From positions 1 to 56,826 of the forward strand of contig NZ_JAKMCS010000019.1 in NCBI RefSeq assembly GCF_022662195.1: a DNA stretch of 56,826 bases, given 5' to 3'. Positions 55,832 to 56,826 of this stretch are shown here, piece after piece (within the stretch, counting starts at the first letter, position 1; every line of letters starts with the position of its first letter). This DNA comes from Aestuariivivens insulae (GTDB taxonomy: Bacteria; Bacteroidota; Bacteroidia; Flavobacteriales; Flavobacteriaceae). The notes under the pieces were generated by a model, which made no database searches, was not told the DNA's origin, and was given only the letters and a program-made list of their open reading frames with translations. Position numbers and translations under genes: made by a program.

Positions 55832-56826
55832 CTAATACCTCACCCTGGTCTTGGTACAGGGACAGTTGCTTATCCCCCTCAGGAAGTTAAGCCCGATGGT
55901 AATGACATGGGTCCCCGAGTTGTAGCCCGACAGCCCATTGGCAGTGATCTGGTAGGCATAGGCAAAATAGAACTTGTCCTGGTTGATCCCCGCCATGGGA
56001 CCTATATTGAGCGGCTTGAGCAGCTGGTCGTTCAAAAAGCGGTACGAGATCCCCCCGAACACATAGTTGTCGTTCCTGCCGAACTTCTTCACCTTGAAAT
56101 TAAGGTCCGTACTGGAACGCTTATCACTGGTAAACATCTGGTAAAATATAGAGGGCTCGAACTGAACACCATTGCGAATGGGCTTGCCAAAGGTATAGCC
56201 CGTATAGATTTGGTAGTTCAACAGAAACCTTGGTTCCTCTTGGAATATCTGGTTTTGAATATCCCTAAACTCATCGATATTCTTGTCGAGGAAATTATTC
56301 AAGTTCAAGCTAATAAAGAAATCCTTGTAACGGTACAGTGCTCCAACATCGAAGTTTATATTAGATTGCGCCCTGTCGTCTTCAATGCCTAAGGCCGATG
56401 CCGGTATTTGATTCCCACTTTCGTCATAACCAACAAAGTTTGCTATATCGATCCTAAAGTTGTTAACGTTGAGCGAAAGCCCAAGGGACAGGTACTGTTC
56501 CGAGGTCACGTCCAAGATCAAATGGTGGGCAAAAGAGAACTTCGCCCCCGTCTGTATCGTGTTACCGTTGCGGTCGTTATAGAACGATGCCCCTAGCCCC
56601 GAACGGTCACCAAGGCGCACATCGGCGTAAACCGATTGGTTATCGGGGGCGTCCTTGATCCCCACCCACTGCGTAAGCCCATTGGCACGGATCTTTAAAT
56701 AGTCACCTATACCCGCAAAGGTCGGCGATACCACAAAATCATTGTCCGCCAAATATTGCGTATATACCGGCAGGTTAAGCTCCTGGCCATAACCAAACGT
56801 TACGGTAAGCAGAAAGAAATATAGTA
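55832..56826 (-). CDS. Second PorP/SprF-family protein (5' partial)
   Basis: The frame stays open to the right edge and includes most of a signal peptide ('FFLLTVTFGYGQELNLP'), so only a few codons are missing; a TTG at 56752 is internal. The mature start 'LPVYTQYLADNDFVVSPTFA' is the PorP/SprF signature, and the rest reads as outer-membrane strands ('RLGDRSGLGASFYNDRNGN', 'FYFAYAYQITANGLSGYNSG'). This copy is much richer in G+C (33 of 60 bases in 56641-56700) than the porP at 3257 or the interior genes. Its presumed adhesin gene would lie just beyond the edge on the same strand. The 219-bp gap before it (55613-55831) shows no feature. Confidence 0.88.
   Translation of the reverse strand, partial: LYFFLLTVTFGYGQELNLPVYTQYLADNDFVVSPTFAGIGDYLKIRANGLTQWVGIKDAPDNQSVYADVRLGDRSGLGASFYNDRNGNTIQTGAKFSFAHHLILDVTSEQYLSLGLSLNVNNFRIDIANFVGYDESGNQIPASALGIEDDRAQSNINFDVGALYRYKDFFISLNLNNFLDKNIDEFRDIQNQIFQEEPRFLLNYQIYTGYTFGKPIRNGVQFEPSIFYQMFTSDKRSSTDLNFKVKKFGRNDNYVFGGISYRFLNDQLLKPLNIGPMAGINQDKFYFAYAYQITANGLSGYNSGTHVITIGLNFLRGISNCPCTKTRVRY

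Overview
The window looks like a chromosomal segment of a marine-type member of the Flavobacteriaceae (phylum Bacteroidota). The DNA is AT-rich. Secreted and surface proteins carry type IX secretion (T9SS) signals: type A and type B C-terminal domains, PorP/SprF proteins, a PorE-like protein and PorQ. Many lipoproteins have a Cys soon after the signal peptide. Several promoters match the Bacteroidota pattern TTG-N19/20-TAnnTTTG. The 4.5S RNA (ffs) has the Bacteroidota-style apical loop. I see no tRNA, rRNA, prophage, insertion sequence or CRISPR array.

Layout. 1-6.1 kb: a surface operon of a giant HYR-repeat adhesin (5' end outside the window), a PorP/SprF partner and a PorE-like OmpA protein. 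6.7-11.2 kb (minus): a CAP-domain lipoprotein, then pyrR, pyrB, a small STAS-like protein, ribonuclease Z and pdxH. 11.3-19.6 kb: a T9SS-sorted protein, rpsA, a LysM protein (plus), cmk, porQ and lon. 19.9-29.4 kb: a YD-type lipoprotein, rhomboid protease, lipid A-type acyltransferase, phosphohexomutase (glmM), acpH-ggt, a RelE/ParE toxin-antitoxin pair and conserved unknowns. 29.5-46 kb (plus): uvrA, a LOG-family protein, an M1-like/beta-barrel fusion, fused E1 alpha/beta dehydrogenase, mutS2, a DCC protein, a Ca2+/H+ antiporter and pheT. 46.3-55.6 kb: a cyclase-family lipoprotein, a DUF2007 protein, an ABC-F ATPase, a thioredoxin-like lipoprotein, transaldolase, an SDR, ffs, glutaminyl cyclase, a frameshifted small lipoprotein, RidA and a nucleotidyltransferase. 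The right edge cuts a second, GC-rich porP/sprF gene.

Most of the window is core metabolism and information processing. Two themes stand out. The first is T9SS surface biology: both edges lie inside adhesin/PorP-type genes whose base composition differs from the interior. The second is unusual intergenic DNA. Three loci share a 7-bp repeat (consensus AGYTRGA), one 17-bp array lies upstream of cmk, and a pair of inverted dispersed elements about 95 bp long lies directly after two unrelated genes. One element copy reads as an intact 43-codon basic-plus-hydrophobic microprotein; the other carries a single-base frameshift in the same frame. I consider this pair the best candidate for something undescribed.

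All functional calls come from reading motifs and recalling families. No alignment or search was run.
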